From Streptomyces sp. CB01635 (lineage in GTDB: Bacteria; Actinomycetota; Actinomycetes; Streptomycetales; Streptomycetaceae): a DNA stretch of 64,000 bases. Of this stretch, positions 8,353 through 16,840 are shown in pieces. Position 1 is the first letter of the stretch, and every line of letters starts with the position of its first letter. Where the stretch lies: assembly GCF_002803065.1 (NCBI RefSeq), contig NZ_NNBL01000031.1:1-64000 (forward strand), given 5' to 3'. The notes under the pieces are model-generated. The model was not told the DNA's origin. It searched no databases and saw only the letters and a program-made list of their open reading frames with translations. The position numbers were made by a program, and so were the translations under genes.

Positions 8353-9507
8353 TCACCTCTCCCCCGTCGCCAACAGGCGCCGCTCCCCCGCCTCGCCGTC
8401 ATGATGGATCGGTGTGCGCGAGGTGGTCAGGGGTGCGCCCGTGCCGCCCTGCCTCGACGCGATGATTTCCGCGGCGATGGACAGGGCCGTCTCCTCGGGT
8501 GTGCGGGCACCGAGGTCCAGACCGATCGGCGAGTGCAGGCGCGACAACTCCTCGTCGCTCAGGCCGACTTCGCGCAGGCGGCGATCACGGTCCTCATGGG
8601 TGCGGCGTGAGCCCATCGCTCCGACGAACGCGACGGGCAGCCGTAGCGCGATCTCCAGGAGCGGGATGTCGAACTTCGCGTCGTGGGTGAGCACGCACAG
8701 GACCGTGCGTTCGTCGGTCGTGGCGCGCCGCAGGTAGCGGTCCGGCCAGTCGACCACGATGTCGTCCGCCTCGGGGAAGCGGGCCCGCGTGGCGAAGACG
8801 GGGCGGGCGTCGCACAACGTCACGTGATAGCCGAGGAACTTGCCCGCACGGACCAGCGCCGCCGCGAAGTCGACGGCGCCGAACACGATCATCCGGGGCG
8901 GCGGCACGCTCGACTCGACGAACAGCGTCAGGTCGGCGTCGCAGTGGGAGCCGTCGGCCGAGAGGTCGAACGTACCGGTGCGGCCCGCCGCGAGCAGGGC
9001 CCACGCCTCGGCCGCCACGGTCCGCTCAAGGCCGGATCCTCCGTCGAGCCCTCCCTCGTACGAGCCGTCCGCCCTCACGAGCAGCGCTCCGCCCCGCAGT
9101 TCGTCCGGTCCGCGGGCCACCCGGGCGAGCGCGGCCGTCCCACCCCGGGCGGCGGCCGCGAGCGCCGCCGCGAACACGGGCCTGTCCGGCGCGTCGGCGC
9201 GCACCGGCGTGACGAGGATGTCGATGACCCCGCCGCAGGTGAGCCCCACGGCGAAGGCGTCCTCGTCGCTGTAGCCGAACCGCTCCAGGACGGACCCGCC
9301 GTCCTGGAGCACCTGCACGCACAGTTCGTAGACCGCCGCTTCGACGCAGCCGCCGGAGACCGAGCCGATGACGGTGCCCTCGCTGTCGACGGCGAGGGCG
9401 GCGCCGGGCTGGCGGGGTGCGCTGCCGCCCACCGAGACGACGGTGGCGACGGCGAAGTCCCGGCCCTGCCCGGCCCACCGGTTCAGCTCGTCGGCGATGT
9501 CAAGCAT
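8353..9507 (-). CDS. XdhC/PaoD-family molybdenum cofactor insertion protein
   Basis: A 384-residue protein with the two XdhC domains: the N-terminal part has VSVGGSAPRQPG and SVSGGCVEAAV, and the C-terminal part a Rossmann fold (MIVFGAVDFAAAL). XdhC proteins bind molybdenum cofactor, promote its sulfuration and insert it into xanthine dehydrogenase-family enzymes; they are not part of the final enzyme. The gene overlaps the end of the molybdenum subunit by 8 bases and is last in the operon, as paoD is in E. coli. ATG at 9507 is preferred over GTG at 9516 because AGGTGA lies at the right distance upstream. Confidence 0.88.
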   Translation of the reverse strand: MLDIADELNRWAGQGRDFAVATVVSVGGSAPRQPGAALAVDSEGTVIGSVSGGCVEAAVYELCVQVLQDGGSVLERFGYSDEDAFAVGLTCGGVIDILVTPVRADAPDRPVFAAALAAAARGGTAALARVARGPDELRGGALLVRADGSYEGGLDGGSGLERTVAAEAWALLAAGRTGTFDLSADGSHCDADLTLFVESSVPPPRMIVFGAVDFAAALVRAGKFLGYHVTLCDARPVFATRARFPEADDIVVDWPDRYLRRATTDERTVLCVLTHDAKFDIPLLEIALRLPVAFVGAMGSRRTHEDRDRRLREVGLSDEELSRLHSPIGLDLGARTPEETALSIAAEIIASRQGGTGAPLTTSRTPIHHDGEAGERRLLATGER

Positions 9508-11638
9508 CGCCGTCACCTGCGGCAGGGGCCCCGGCCGACAGTACGCGGTCGGGCCGGATCGGCAGGTGCCGGTGCCGGACGCCGGTCGCGTGCCAGACCG
9601 CGTTGGCGACGGCGGCCGCCGCGCCCACGATGCCGATCTCGCCGATGCCCTTGATCCCGACGGGGTCGTCCGCGTCCGGATCGTCGACCCAGTCCGCCTC
9701 GATCAGGGGTACGTCGGCGTTGGCGGCGAAGTGGTAGCCCGCGAGGTCGGCGCCGACGTGACCGCCCGTGGCCTGGTCCCTGATCGCCTCTTCGTGCAGT
9801 GCCATGGACAGTCCCCAGATCATCCCGCCGATGAACTGGCTGCGCGCGGTCAGCGGGTTGACGATCCTGCCGGCCGCGAAAACGCCGAGCATCCGCCGTA
9901 CGCGTACCTCGCCGGTGGTGACGTCGACGGCGACCTCGGCGAACTGGGCGCCGAAGGAGTGCCGTTCCTTCTGGGTGAGGGAGCCGACCGCGGCGCTGGT
10001 GTCGGATCGCACGGTGATGCCCTGCGGCGGAATGTCGCCGCCCAGGGCCAATTGCTCCCGCAGGTCTCGCCCGGCGGCCGTGACGGCCCAGCCCCAGGAG
10101 CGGGTGCCCATCGAGCCGCCCGAGATCGCCGCCGGGCCGAAGTCGCTGTCTCCGATGCGCACATGGACGCGCTCCCCGGCCACGCCGAGGGCCTCCGCGG
10201 CGAGCAGGGTCAGCGCGGTCCGCGCCCCCGTGCCGACGTCCGACGCGCCGATCCGCACCGTGAAGGTGCCGTCGGCCTCAGCGGTCACGGCCGCCGTGGA
10301 CGGTGCCACGATCACCGGGAAGGTGGCCGCCGCCGTGCCGGTGCCGAGCAGCCAGCGCCCTTCGCGCCGCACGCCGGGACGTGGGTCCCGGTCCGCCCAG
10401 CCGAACCTGCGGGCCCCCTCGTCGAAGCAGGCCAGCAGGTTGCGGGAGCCGAACGGCAGGCCGGAGACCGGGCCCACGTCCGGCTCGTTGCGGGCACGCA
10501 GTGCGATCGGGTCCATGCCGCACTGTTCGGCGAGTTCGTCGAGCGCGGACTCCAGGGCGAACGAGCCCGGAGCCTCACCGGGCGCGCGCATGAAGGTCGG
10601 CGTCGGCACGTCCAGCCGCACCACCCGGTTGACGCTGCGGTGAGCGTCGGCGGCGTACATCGGACGCCCGAACCCGGCGCTGGCCTCGACGAATTCGTGG
10701 ACCGTCGACGTGAGGCTGTGCGCCTGATGGTCGAGAGCACGCAACCGCCCGTCGGCGTCGGCACCGAGCCTGACGCGCTGGGCCGTGGGGCTGCGGTAGC
10801 CGACGAGCGAGAACATCTGACGTCGGGTCATGACGACCCTGACCGGGCGGTCGAGTACGGTCGCCGCCATCACGGCGAGGATCTGGTGCACGCGCACACC
10901 CTTGGACCCGAAGGCACCGCCGATGTGCTCGGACCGCACCCGCACCGAGGCCGGGTCGAGCGAGAACAGTTTCGCCAGCTCCTGCGCGACCCACATGCTG
11001 CCCTGGTTGGAGTCGACGATCTCGAGGCGTCCGCCGTCCCAGCGCGCCATCGCCGCGTGCGGTTCCATCGAGCTGTGGTGCTCTTCCGGGGTGGTGTACT
11101 CCGCGTCCACGACATGGACGGACGCGGCGAGTTCGGCCGCGAGGTCGCCCTTCTCCGCCAGCATGCCGTCGCCGTCCGGTGTGTAGATGCCGGCGTGTCC
11201 GGCGGAGAACGCGACGTCGTGCGGCTCCTCGTCGTACCGCACCACCAGCGCCTCGGCGGCCTCCCTGGCCTGCTCCGTGGTCTCAGCGACGACCAGCGCC
11301 ACCGGCCAGCCCACGAACGGCACCCGGTCGTGCTGGAAGACCTCGACGATCGGGTCGGGCCGCCCCAGCATGCCGACGTAGTTCCCGTCGACGCGCGGCG
11401 CGTTGCCGTGGTGCAGCACGGCCAGCACCCCGGGCATCCCGCGGACGGGGTCCGACTCGATGGAGCGGATGCGGCCGCGGGCGACGGTGGACAACACCAG
11501 CCAGCCGTGGGCGAGTTCGGCGGCGGGGACATCCCCCGCGTACCGGGCTGCCCCGGTGACCTTCTCCAGCCCCTCCACCCGGGTGTACGAGGCGCCGGCG
11601 GTGCCCGTCACCGGGGTTGCCGTGGTCGTCGTGGTCAT
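9500..11638 (-). CDS. Molybdopterin-binding aldehyde/xanthine dehydrogenase subunit (PaoC-like)
   Basis: A 712-residue catalytic subunit of the xanthine oxidase family. It has the N-terminal hammerhead domain (RVEGLEKVTGAARYAGD), cofactor-binding segments such as IGGAFGSKG and RAPGEAPGSFALE, and the C-terminal GIGEIG motif whose Glu667 corresponds to the family's catalytic base. It binds molybdopterin cofactor and hydroxylates aldehydes or heterocycles, passing electrons to the Fe-S and FAD subunits. Start and upstream stop overlap as ATGA, implying translational coupling. The FAD subunit resembles E. coli PaoB, so an aldehyde oxidoreductase is more likely than a true xanthine dehydrogenase. 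Substrate not determinable. Confidence 0.9.
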   Translation of the reverse strand: MTTTTTATPVTGTAGASYTRVEGLEKVTGAARYAGDVPAAELAHGWLVLSTVARGRIRSIESDPVRGMPGVLAVLHHGNAPRVDGNYVGMLGRPDPIVEVFQHDRVPFVGWPVALVVAETTEQAREAAEALVVRYDEEPHDVAFSAGHAGIYTPDGDGMLAEKGDLAAELAASVHVVDAEYTTPEEHHSSMEPHAAMARWDGGRLEIVDSNQGSMWVAQELAKLFSLDPASVRVRSEHIGGAFGSKGVRVHQILAVMAATVLDRPVRVVMTRRQMFSLVGYRSPTAQRVRLGADADGRLRALDHQAHSLTSTVHEFVEASAGFGRPMYAADAHRSVNRVVRLDVPTPTFMRAPGEAPGSFALESALDELAEQCGMDPIALRARNEPDVGPVSGLPFGSRNLLACFDEGARRFGWADRDPRPGVRREGRWLLGTGTAAATFPVIVAPSTAAVTAEADGTFTVRIGASDVGTGARTALTLLAAEALGVAGERVHVRIGDSDFGPAAISGGSMGTRSWGWAVTAAGRDLREQLALGGDIPPQGITVRSDTSAAVGSLTQKERHSFGAQFAEVAVDVTTGEVRVRRMLGVFAAGRIVNPLTARSQFIGGMIWGLSMALHEEAIRDQATGGHVGADLAGYHFAANADVPLIEADWVDDPDADDPVGIKGIGEIGIVGAAAAVANAVWHATGVRHRHLPIRPDRVLSAGAPAAGDGDA

Positions 11639-12627
11639 CGGACGGCCTCCTCGGCGAGCTCGGTCAGGACGGCCACGACGAGATTGCGCATCAGCGTCAC
11701 CTTGTATCCATTGTGGGGCAGCGTCTCGGCGGCCGCGAGTTCGGCGTCCGCGGCGGCGGCGAAGGCCTCGGCGGTCGCGGGGCCGCCGGTCAGGGCGCGT
11801 TCGGCCTCGTGAGCGCGCCAGGGCCGGGACGCGACCGCCCCGAAGGCGAGGCGCACTTCGTGGACCGTTCCGTCCCGGACGTCGAGCGCCGCGGCGACGG
11901 AGCCGATCGCGAACGCGTAGGAGGCGCGCTCGCGGACCTTGCGGTAGCGGGACAGGGCGGCGACGGGCGCCGGGGGCAGGATGACGGCGGTGATCAGCGC
12001 GCCGGGCGGCAGAGCGGTCTCCACGTGCGGGGTCTCCCCCACGGGCGAATAGAACTCCGCCAGCGCCAACTCGCCCGGGCCGTCGACCGTTTCGTACGAG
12101 ACGACTGCGTCGAGCGCGGCGAGCACCACTCCCATGTCCGAGGGGTGGACGGCCACGCAGTGCGCGGAGGCGCCGAGGATCGCGGCGTTGTGGTGCTCGC
12201 CCTCGATCGCGGGGCAACCGCTGCCGGGCGTCCGCTTGTTGCAGGGTTTGGCCAGGTCGGTGAAGTAGCCGCAGCGCGTGCGCTGGAGCAGATTGCCGCC
12301 GACGGTGGCCATGTTGCGCAGCTGACCCGAGGCGCCGGCGAGGACGGCCTGCGCCAGCATCGGGTAGCGGCGCCGCACTTCGGGATGGGCGGCGAGGTCG
12401 CTGTTGGTGACCGTCGCACCGATGCGCAGGCCGCCTTCCGGCGTCAACTCGATCTCTCCGAGGGGCAGTTCGCGTACGTCGACGAGCCGGGCGGGCCTCT
12501 CGACGCCGGTCTTCATCAGGTCGACGAGGTTGGTGCCGCCGCCCAGACAGCGCGCGTCGGGGTCGGCGTCGAGCAGGGCGACCGCGGCGGGCACGTCGAA
12601 GACGCGCTCGTATCCGAACTCCTTCAT
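11635..12627 (-). CDS. FAD-binding and [4Fe-4S] subunit of molybdenum oxidoreductase (PaoB-like)
   Basis: A 330-residue subunit of the CO-dehydrogenase medium-chain family. The FAD loop GGGTNLVDL (29-37) and TVGGNLLQ (108-115) are present. Four cysteines at 119, 129, 138 and 157 lie in the insertion RCGYF..PCNKR..SGCPA..HCVAVHPSD, which matches the insertion that binds an extra [4Fe-4S] cluster in E. coli PaoB (YagS) and is absent from ordinary CoxM-type subunits. It carries electrons from the [2Fe-2S] subunit to FAD and the external acceptor. Start and stop overlap both neighbours by 4 bases (ATGA), giving a tightly coupled operon. Confidence 0.9.
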   Translation of the reverse strand: MKEFGYERVFDVPAAVALLDADPDARCLGGGTNLVDLMKTGVERPARLVDVRELPLGEIELTPEGGLRIGATVTNSDLAAHPEVRRRYPMLAQAVLAGASGQLRNMATVGGNLLQRTRCGYFTDLAKPCNKRTPGSGCPAIEGEHHNAAILGASAHCVAVHPSDMGVVLAALDAVVSYETVDGPGELALAEFYSPVGETPHVETALPPGALITAVILPPAPVAALSRYRKVRERASYAFAIGSVAAALDVRDGTVHEVRLAFGAVASRPWRAHEAERALTGGPATAEAFAAAADAELAAAETLPHNGYKVTLMRNLVVAVLTELAEEAVR

Positions 12628-13163
12628 GCGACAGCCTCCGTTCCTGCGGCGCGGGCGACGGCGTTGACGATCGACACGTAGGCGCCGCAGCGGCACAGGT
12701 TACCGCTCATCCGCTCCCGGATCTCGTCGGCGGTCAGCGCCGGAACGCCCGCCTCCGGCCGTACGTCGGCGGTCACGGCGCTCGGCCAGCCCGCCGCGTG
12801 CTCCTCGATGACCGCGAGGGCCGAACAGATCTGGCCAGGAGTGCAGTAACCGCACTGGTACCCGTCGAGATCGAGGAAGGCCTGCTGCACCGGATGCAGT
12901 CCGTCGGCGTCGGCCACGCCCTCGATGGTGGTGATCTCACGCCCCTCGGCCGCCACCGCGAGCTGCAGGCAGGAGACGGCGCGACGGCCGTCGAGGAGGA
13001 CGGTGCAGGCGCCGCACTGGCCCTGGTCGCAGCCCTTCTTCGTGCCCGGCAGATCGAGGCGCTCGCGCAGTGCGTCGAGCAGGGTGGTGCGGTGGTCGAC
13101 GGGCAGCGTGTACTTCTCGCCGTTGATGTTCAGCGTGATGACGCTGGACGTCGATGGGGCCAT
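12624..13163 (-). CDS. [2Fe-2S] subunit of molybdenum oxidoreductase (PaoA-like)
   Basis: A 179-residue protein with the two-cluster layout of the family. The plant-ferredoxin-like cluster uses Cys45, 50, 53 and 65 (GCDQGQCGACT..SC), and the helical cluster uses Cys104, 107, 157 and 159 (CGYC..CRC). It passes electrons from the molybdenum centre to FAD. The ATG at 13163 has AGAAGG upstream; an in-frame start at 13184 would only add MSERRLI. E. coli PaoA carries a Tat export signal, but neither start here gives one, so this enzyme is probably cytoplasmic. First gene of the operon, divergent from a TetR with twin operators between. Confidence 0.92.
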   Translation of the reverse strand: MAPSTSSVITLNINGEKYTLPVDHRTTLLDALRERLDLPGTKKGCDQGQCGACTVLLDGRRAVSCLQLAVAAEGREITTIEGVADADGLHPVQQAFLDLDGYQCGYCTPGQICSALAVIEEHAAGWPSAVTADVRPEAGVPALTADEIRERMSGNLCRCGAYVSIVNAVARAAGTEAVA

Positions 13164-13314
13164 GATCAGCCTTCTTTCGCTCATGGGGTGCGAGGGCTGT
13201 ACGTAGAGGGAGAACTTCGGGGTTCCGCGCCTGTCGCGCGCTCGGCGGCCGAAAAGTCGCTTGCGGTGGTCACCGGCTCTCCACTCGAGCCGGGTCTGCC
13301 GCTATGGTGGAGCC

Positions 13315-13364
13315 AAGCGGACAACTGTCCACTACGCCGTACGCTAACGGACAGCTGTCCGCTT
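13315..13364. promoter_or_regulatory. Twin palindromic operator for the divergent TetR
   Basis: GGACAACTGTCC (13319-13330) and GGACAGCTGTCC (13349-13360) are 12-bp palindromes, the second perfect, with centres 30 bp or three helical turns apart. The outer flanks AAGC and GCTT also mirror, so the whole block is symmetric. It lies between the molybdenum enzyme operon and the tetR gene and is the obvious binding site for a pair of TetR dimers. Binding is inferred. Confidence 0.75.
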
Positions 13365-13426
13365 AGCAAGGGCATACCGAATTCTTGGCACTGTCGTCGG
13401 ATTCGCGATTCCCGGAAGGGGGACGG

Positions 13427-14005
13427 GTGCAGCCGAAGAAGGAAGCGCCGCTCCGCTCGGACGCGCAACGCAATCGCGACCGCATCCTGGAAGTGGCGCT
13501 GACCGAGCTGACACAGTCGGCGGACGCCCCGCTGAGCGCGATCGCGAAGAAGGCATGCGTCGGCCAGGGCACGTTCTACCGCAACTTCCCCAACCGCGAG
13601 TCCCTCGTGCTCGAGGTCTACCGCTACGAGATGCAGCAGGTCGCCGACACCGCGTCCCACCTGCTCGCCACCCGCGCGCCCGACGAGGCCCTGCGCGCGT
13701 GGATGGACCGCCTCGCCCAGTACGCCATGGCGAAGGCCGGTCTGGCGGACGCGCTGCGCGAGGCCACCACGCGCGGCAGCCTCGCCGCCCTCGGGCACGG
13801 CCCGGTGACGGCGGCCATGTCGCTCCTGCTCACGGCGAACGAGGAGGCGGGCACGATCCGCCCCGGGGTGACACCGGAGGACTTCGCGCTCGCCATCGCC
13901 GGGCTCTGGCAGATCGACCCGCACGGCGACTGGCAGTCGCGCGCCGGGCGGCTGCTCGACCTCGTCATGGACGGGCTGCGCGCCGGTGCGCCGGGAGCCT
14001 CCTGA
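13427..14005 (+). CDS. TetR-family transcriptional repressor
   Basis: A 192-residue regulator. The N-terminal helix-turn-helix (about 15-60) contains AIAKKACVGQGTFYRNFPNRESLV, whose second half is the TetR recognition helix region; the rest is a helical ligand-binding and dimer domain. The GTG at 13427 is chosen because GGAAGGGGG precedes it; a TTG at 13385 has no such site. It is divergent from the molybdenum oxidoreductase operon, and twin palindromes lie between. It most likely represses that operon and itself until an aldehyde or other ligand binds. The ligand is unknown. Confidence 0.88.
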   Translation: MQPKKEAPLRSDAQRNRDRILEVALTELTQSADAPLSAIAKKACVGQGTFYRNFPNRESLVLEVYRYEMQQVADTASHLLATRAPDEALRAWMDRLAQYAMAKAGLADALREATTRGSLAALGHGPVTAAMSLLLTANEEAGTIRPGVTPEDFALAIAGLWQIDPHGDWQSRAGRLLDLVMDGLRAGAPGAS

Positions 14006-14044
14006 GGCGGGCGAGTCGCGCGCGACCTCGGGTCGACGGCCCGG

Positions 14045-14497
14045 TCAGGGTGTGGGCGGCCGGGGCCGCGGGGGGCTGGGCGACCCGTCGTCCAGCGCGT
14101 CGGGGCTCGGTACGGGTGGCCAGACCGGCCGGTGCGTGGGAGGCAGCGACGACAGGGCCTGGCCGACGGACCGTTGGGCGGGGAGGAGATCGACACTGCC
14201 TGTCTGGGTGAGCAGTTCGGTCAGCCGGCGCCCCGCCCCCGCGAGAAGGAGCTTGCCGCCGCGGCGGTCCAGGAGCCACCGCATGGCCAGCAGGCAGTAG
14301 AGACCGCGTGAGTCACAGAAGGAGAGCGCGGTGACGTCGAGGACGAGGTACGGGTGACCCGCGTCGACGCAGGCGCCGAGCGTGCCCAGGAAGAGTCCCT
14401 CAGCGCTCTGGTCGAGTTCGCCGCTGACCCGCAGCACCGCGCAGCCGTCGCAGCTCGCCAGCTCGGTGATCATCAAACGATGGCTCTGCGTGGACAT
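14045..14497 (-). CDS. STAS-domain anti-sigma factor antagonist
   Basis: A 150-residue protein. Residues 9-110 form a STAS domain with the typical LDVTALSFCDSRGL segment (53-66); Ser63 is the expected phosphorylation site. Such proteins (RsbV/SpoIIAA/BldG type) bind a kinase anti-sigma factor when unphosphorylated and so free a sigma factor. The last 35 residues are Pro-rich and probably disordered. ATG at 14497 has GGAGGTG directly upstream. No anti-sigma kinase or sigma gene is adjacent, so the partner must be elsewhere. Confidence 0.87.
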   Translation of the reverse strand: MSTQSHRLMITELASCDGCAVLRVSGELDQSAEGLFLGTLGACVDAGHPYLVLDVTALSFCDSRGLYCLLAMRWLLDRRGGKLLLAGAGRRLTELLTQTGSVDLLPAQRSVGQALSSLPPTHRPVWPPVPSPDALDDGSPSPPRPRPPTP

Positions 14498-14774
14498 CAC
14501 ACCTCCATCCGGCCGACGTACGAAGACCCTTGGCGTCGAGCCTCGCACACACCGGCGCCCGTTCCCGAACCGGACAAGTGCTCCGGGGCGGCACGATCAG
14601 GCCGTGCCGGGCCCCGGTGCACGGCCGGCGGGTGCCGGGCGACCGTCGCGGTGAGGGTCTCCCACCATGCCCCCGATCGCGCGTGACGTCACCGGTCCGG
14701 CGGGGAGCAGCGTGGGCGCGCAACCCCGCCGGCGTGTGGCCGACGGGGTGTACGGCGCACCCGCGCAGGATTCC

Positions 14775-15425
14775 TCAGCTCTTGCCGAGCATCTTGTTCA
14801 TCTGCTCGATCTCGGCGGTCTGCGCGGTCACCACGTCTGCGGCGAGGCGCGTCGCGGGGCCGTACTTGCCGTCGGACTTCTCGGTCCTGCCCATCGCGAC
14901 GGCGCCCTCGTGGTGCTTGACCATCATCGCGAGGAACTTCTTGTCGAAGTCGTCGCCGGACGCTTTCTTGAGCTCGTCCATGTCACCGGCGCTCATCATG
15001 CCGGGCATGGACGAGGACATGTCGTGGCCCATGCCCGACATGTCGGCGGGGACTTCCTCACCCCATGCGGTGAGCCAGCCGGACATCTCCTCGATCTCGG
15101 GGGCCTGGGCCCCCTTGATCTTGGCGGCGAGGCTCTTCACGTCCTTCGACGCGGCGCGGCCCTCGGCCAGTCCGGCCATCTCCACGGCCTGCCGGTGGTG
15201 CTGGATCATCTCCTTGGCGAAGGAGACGTCGGAGCTGTTGCGGCTGCCTGCATTGCTTTGGCCGTCGGCCTGGGTCGACGCGGCCGGACGGGAAGCGGAC
15301 TCCTTCGCGCCCATGTCGTGACCCCCGGCCGGCTTGTCGCTGCCGCATGCGGCGAGGACCAGGGCGGCCGCCCCTGCGGTGCCGGCGACAAGGGCGCGGC
15401 GGACGAACGTGCGGTGTGCGGTCAT
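14775..15425 (-). CDS. DUF305-domain lipoprotein, putative metal-binding
   Basis: A 216-residue secreted lipoprotein. A signal peptide ends in the lipobox LAAC (Cys27), followed by a Ser/Gly/Ala linker. The DUF305 fold shows twice as a ferritin-like helical pair: MIQHHRQAVEMA (73-84) and later MMVKHHEGAVAMG, separated by a Met-rich stretch with repeated GM and HDM. DUF305 proteins such as CopM bind copper through these His and Met residues. ATG at 15425 has AGGAG upstream. The next gene upstream on this strand is the His/Cys-rich DUF6153 protein, a common Streptomyces pairing. Metal identity is inferred. Confidence 0.9.
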   Translation of the reverse strand: MTAHRTFVRRALVAGTAGAAALVLAACGSDKPAGGHDMGAKESASRPAASTQADGQSNAGSRNSSDVSFAKEMIQHHRQAVEMAGLAEGRAASKDVKSLAAKIKGAQAPEIEEMSGWLTAWGEEVPADMSGMGHDMSSSMPGMMSAGDMDELKKASGDDFDKKFLAMMVKHHEGAVAMGRTEKSDGKYGPATRLAADVVTAQTAEIEQMNKMLGKS

Positions 15426-15510
15426 GCGGAACTCCTGATGCTGATCTCGGTGAAGGGCTCGCGTGAGCGCGGCGCCACCCCTTGGGGCATGCGGTACCGC
15501 GCGGGCCGTT

Positions 15511-15942
15511 CTAGATCCGCAGGAGTTGGAGTTCGGAGAGTGACGGTGGGGCACGGCCGCCGTCGGGGCCGCTGCCGGCCGAGGAAGTACGGGCCTCGGG
15601 GCGGGCGGGGCAGGCGATCACGTCGGGGAGCAGCGCGGGGGCGACTGCCGGGGGGCCGGCGACGGAGGCGGAGGCGCAGACCGAGTCGGCGTGCGCCATG
15701 TGCCCTTCGCAGCCACCCTCTCCGTGGTCGCACATGTCGGGAGCAGAAGCCTTGACGCCTTGCCGCTCGGGCCCGGCATGGTCAACCGCGTCAGCGGCGC
15801 CACCCGTCGCGGGCGCGGCCGCCGGGTGCATCTCGCCGTGCGCGCCTGCCGGTACGGGTCCCAGGCCGTGCATGCCGAGCAGACCAAGGAGCACGGCGCC
15901 GACGAGCAGCCCGAGGAGCCGCAGCGTCAACTGCGGCCGCAT
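15511..15942 (-). CDS. DUF6153-like His/Cys-rich secreted or membrane protein
   Basis: A 143-residue protein with an N-terminal hydrophobic segment (about 8-30, LRLLGLLVGAVLLGLLGMHG) and a His/Cys/Met-rich middle with MCDHGEGGCEGHMAHADSVC. The tail is Pro/Ser-rich. I recognise it as the small protein often found with DUF305 lipoproteins in Streptomyces. The metal-ligand density suggests extracytoplasmic copper or other soft-metal binding, but no function is established. ATG at 15942 is used; a GTG at 15966 would add eight residues. The gap to the DUF305 gene is 85 bases, so cotranscription is plausible. Confidence 0.7.
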   Translation of the reverse strand: MRPQLTLRLLGLLVGAVLLGLLGMHGLGPVPAGAHGEMHPAAAPATGGAADAVDHAGPERQGVKASAPDMCDHGEGGCEGHMAHADSVCASASVAGPPAVAPALLPDVIACPARPEARTSSAGSGPDGGRAPPSLSELQLLRI

Positions 15943-16092
15943 GGGCCGTCCTGGGCGGGTGGTCACCGCTGCATCGTAGGCAGAAGGGATTGGCGGACGC
16001 GCTCCGGGGCCGCCACGGATCAGCCGTTCGTGGCCCGCCCCGGTTCGCGCGGAACCGCCGACGGGTTCCCCGTAGGCCCTCCCCGTAAATGG

Positions 16093-16140
16093 GTGCGGCC
16101 GGAGGCCGGGGACAGCTTCGTCCCCGGCCTCCGGCCGCAC
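16093..16140. terminator. Bidirectional hairpin terminator
   Basis: Perfect 21-bp arms (16093-16113 and 16120-16140) enclose the loop AGCTTC. It starts 15 bases after the FMN reductase stop on the minus strand and precedes the DUF6153 gene. Confidence 0.8.
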
Positions 16141-16154
16141 TTGCGCCGGGAGCC

Positions 16155-16715
16155 TCAGGCCGCGGCGGGGGTGGCCTGCTCGCTCAGGCGGCCGACGACC
16201 TCGGTCAGCGCGGTCGCGACCTCGGAGTCGTCGGCGGGGTGGGTCTCGGCGAAGCGCGTGACGGAGCCGGGGATGGACAGCTTCACGTCCTCCAGGACCG
16301 CGGCACCGGCGATGCCCGCGGCCTTGCGCACGTCGTCCTGCGCCCACACGCCGCCGTACTGGCCGAACGCGGTGCCGACGACGGCGACGGGCTTGCCGGA
16401 GATCGCGCCGGCGCCGTACGGGCGGGACAGCCAGTCGATGGCGTTCTTCAGGACGGCCGGCATGGTGCCGTTGTACTCGGGCGAGAAGAGGAGGAAGGCG
16501 TCGGTCTGACCGGCCGCCTCGCGCAGGCGCGCGGCACCGGCGGGGACGCTTCCCTCGACGTCGATGTCCTCGTTGTAGAAGGGCACGTCGGCGAGGCCGT
16601 CGAAGAGCTGGATGTCGACGCCGGCGGGCGCGTGCTTGGCGGCGGCCTCGGCGAGCTGACGGTTGTGCGAACCGGCGCGGAGGCTGCCGACGAGGGCGAG
16701 GATGCGAACAGACAT
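16155..16715 (-). CDS. NAD(P)H-dependent FMN reductase (flavodoxin-like)
   Basis: A 186-residue flavodoxin-fold protein. The phosphate-binding loop GSLRAGSHNRQL (10-21) and the SPEYNGTMPAVLKNAIDW segment (78-95) are hallmarks of the NADPH-dependent FMN/azo/chromate reductase family (SsuE/YieF type). It uses NAD(P)H to reduce bound FMN and then quinones, metals or azo compounds. It is divergent from a TetR regulator with palindromes between, so expression is probably induced by a ligand of that repressor. The exact substrate cannot be read from sequence. Confidence 0.9.
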   Translation of the reverse strand: MSVRILALVGSLRAGSHNRQLAEAAAKHAPAGVDIQLFDGLADVPFYNEDIDVEGSVPAGAARLREAAGQTDAFLLFSPEYNGTMPAVLKNAIDWLSRPYGAGAISGKPVAVVGTAFGQYGGVWAQDDVRKAAGIAGAAVLEDVKLSIPGSVTRFAETHPADDSEVATALTEVVGRLSEQATPAAA

Positions 16716-16761
16716 GGCATAACTCCAGATAAGGGCGTACGGATCTCATGCACGGTCCAAC

Positions 16762-16809
16762 CGGACCGAAGTCCGTTTAAAGTTGTACCACCTATCCGGA
16801 CCGCGGTCC
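16762..16809. promoter_or_regulatory. Palindromic operator pair upstream of FMN reductase and TetR
   Basis: CGGAC-CGAA-GTCCG (16762-16775) and the perfect palindrome GGACCGCGGTCC (16798-16809) share the GGAC/GTCC half-site. They lie in the 125-bp region between the divergent FMN reductase and tetR genes. The half-sites resemble, but differ from, those of the other TetR at 13319-13360. Confidence 0.55.
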
Positions 16810-16840
16810 ACTTGTCCGTTCCCGGCGCTACTCTGAAGCC

